This document shows positions 63,180-64,000 of a DNA stretch of 64,000 nucleotides, piece by piece. The notes below the pieces were generated by a model. That model was not told where the DNA came from, did not search any database, and was given only the letters and a program-made list of their open reading frames with translations. The position numbers and the translations under genes are program-made. The DNA comes from Pseudoalteromonas sp. CO133X (GTDB lineage: Bacteria > Pseudomonadota > Gammaproteobacteria > Enterobacterales > Alteromonadaceae): contig SGPE01000030.1 of assembly GCA_004208945.1 (NCBI GenBank), forward strand, positions 620,001 through 684,000. Reading direction: 5' to 3'. The stretch's first letter is position 1. Each line of letters opens with the position of its first letter.

Positions 63180-64000
63180 TTCAAAAATAACGACACTGTT
63201 GCCAGATAACATTGCAGCGCTTACAGCCTACAGTTCGGCGAAAAGTGAAAAGCTGACAGGCACAACGTGGTTAAATGCCAATGAAAGCCCGTATTCACGT
63301 ACGCCAAATATCAATTTAGCTGATTTAAATCGCTACCCAGATCCGCAGCCTCAGCAAGTGATCACTCGTTACGCTTGCTATGCTAATTTAGAGCCAGAGC
63401 AAGTACTGATGACTCGTGGCGCTGACGAAGGTATTGAACTATTAGTACGTACTTTTTGTAGCCCTGCTAAAGATAGCATTGCACTTTTTTTGCCAACTTA
63501 CGGCATGTACAAAGTCACTGCTGATACCCACAACATTGCGATTAACGGTTTAACTCAAGAGCTGTTATTAAAAGGCACAGTTGATGAGATTGTCACTGCG
63601 GTTGCTGATTCAAAGCTGGTGTTTATTTGTAATCCAAATAACCCTACCGGCAGCATGACAAGCCTAGACAAAATCAGAAAAATCACCCAGCAACTTGCGG
63701 GTAAAGCGATTGTAGTGGTGGATGAAGCTTATATAGAATTTTGCCCAGAACAAACAGCGGCAAACCTGATCAACGAGTTTAGTAACCTTGTAGTACTAAG
63801 AACCTTATCAAAAGCATTTGCACTTGCGGGTTTAAGAACAGGCTTTACGCTAGCCAACAGCGAGCTGCTTGCACCTATTCGTAAAGTGATTGCGCCTTAC
63901 CCTGTATCTACGGTGGTGGCGAGTATTGCCGCAGATGCATTAAGTAGCGACAACATCGCTTCAATGCGCCGTCAGGTAACGATTTTAAATAGCTTAAAAG
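63169..64000 (+). CDS. hisC: Histidinol-phosphate aminotransferase, cut by the window end
   Basis: The frame starts at ATG 63169, overlapping hisD, and is still open at the last base, giving the first 277 residues. LNANESPY, GADEGIELLVR, CNPNNPTGSM, VVVDEAYIEF and LRTLSKAFALAGLRTGF (PLP-binding lysine) are visible. It is a class II-like PLP aminotransferase of the HisC family. The C-terminus lies beyond the window. Confidence 0.94.
   Translation, partial: MSDNSKITTLLPDNIAALTAYSSAKSEKLTGTTWLNANESPYSRTPNINLADLNRYPDPQPQQVITRYACYANLEPEQVLMTRGADEGIELLVRTFCSPAKDSIALFLPTYGMYKVTADTHNIAINGLTQELLLKGTVDEIVTAVADSKLVFICNPNNPTGSMTSLDKIRKITQQLAGKAIVVVDEAYIEFCPEQTAANLINEFSNLVVLRTLSKAFALAGLRTGFTLANSELLAPIRKVIAPYPVSTVVASIAADALSSDNIASMRRQVTILNSLK

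Overview
The window looks like a chromosomal segment of a marine gammaproteobacterium of the Alteromonadales, most likely Pseudoalteromonas. The base composition is moderately AT-rich. The core genes are of that type: ycgN, mltB, ycgL, minCDE, rnd, fadD, tsaB, a YoaA-type helicase and the his operon. Large TonB-dependent receptors, secreted M4/M28 proteases with PPC domains and a giant calcium-type adhesin also fit. The genus is an inference from gene content, not a database match.

Layout. 1-0.5 kb: a YefM antitoxin followed by a broken YoeB toxin. 0.5-7.5 kb: housekeeping RNA methyltransferase, YcgN, a DUF885 lipoprotein, a secreted amidohydrolase and a siderophore-type TonB receptor. 7.5-12.2 kb: a small chromosomal integron region that I read as two related platforms in tandem. 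Unit 1 has an integron integrase killed by a nonsense codon and a frameshift, a perfect LexA box in front of it, an attI region and two minus-strand cassettes with recognisable attC sites. Unit 2 has a homologous attI/promoter region with a decayed LexA box, no integrase, and one two-gene cassette (a cupin-like protein and a membrane-anchored protein of unknown function).

12.2-18 kb: alcohol dehydrogenase, a GbsR-type regulator, MltB, YcgL, MinCDE and an acetyltransferase. 18-31.3 kb: a carbohydrate-use cluster with a TonB receptor, a CutC-family protein, a BadF/BadG-type sugar kinase, a PAS-AraC regulator, a Gfo/Idh/MocA oxidoreductase, two xylose-isomerase-like TIM barrels (one cytoplasmic, one exported), an MFS transporter, an exported DUF1080 protein, a GMC oxidoreductase and its Tat-exported small subunit. 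The combination points to a route through 3-keto-glycosides. 31.4-43.7 kb: five genes on the minus strand, namely a methyltransferase-like protein, a formyltransferase-like protein, a small unknown protein, a phage-tail-collar protein and a 2850-residue repeat protein. The last has a GlyGly-CTERM-like segment inside it and an outer-membrane barrel at its end.

44-60.7 kb: a small HEXXH protein, RNase D, FadD, an alpha/beta hydrolase, alkaline phosphatase, TsaB, a YoaA-type helicase, two secreted proteases sharing paralogous PPC domains, an MscS channel and a CPA1 antiporter. 60.8-64 kb: the his operon start, with a leader peptide carrying five histidines, an attenuator, hisG, hisD and the 5' part of hisC, cut by the window end.

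No tRNA, rRNA, CRISPR array or insertion sequence was seen.
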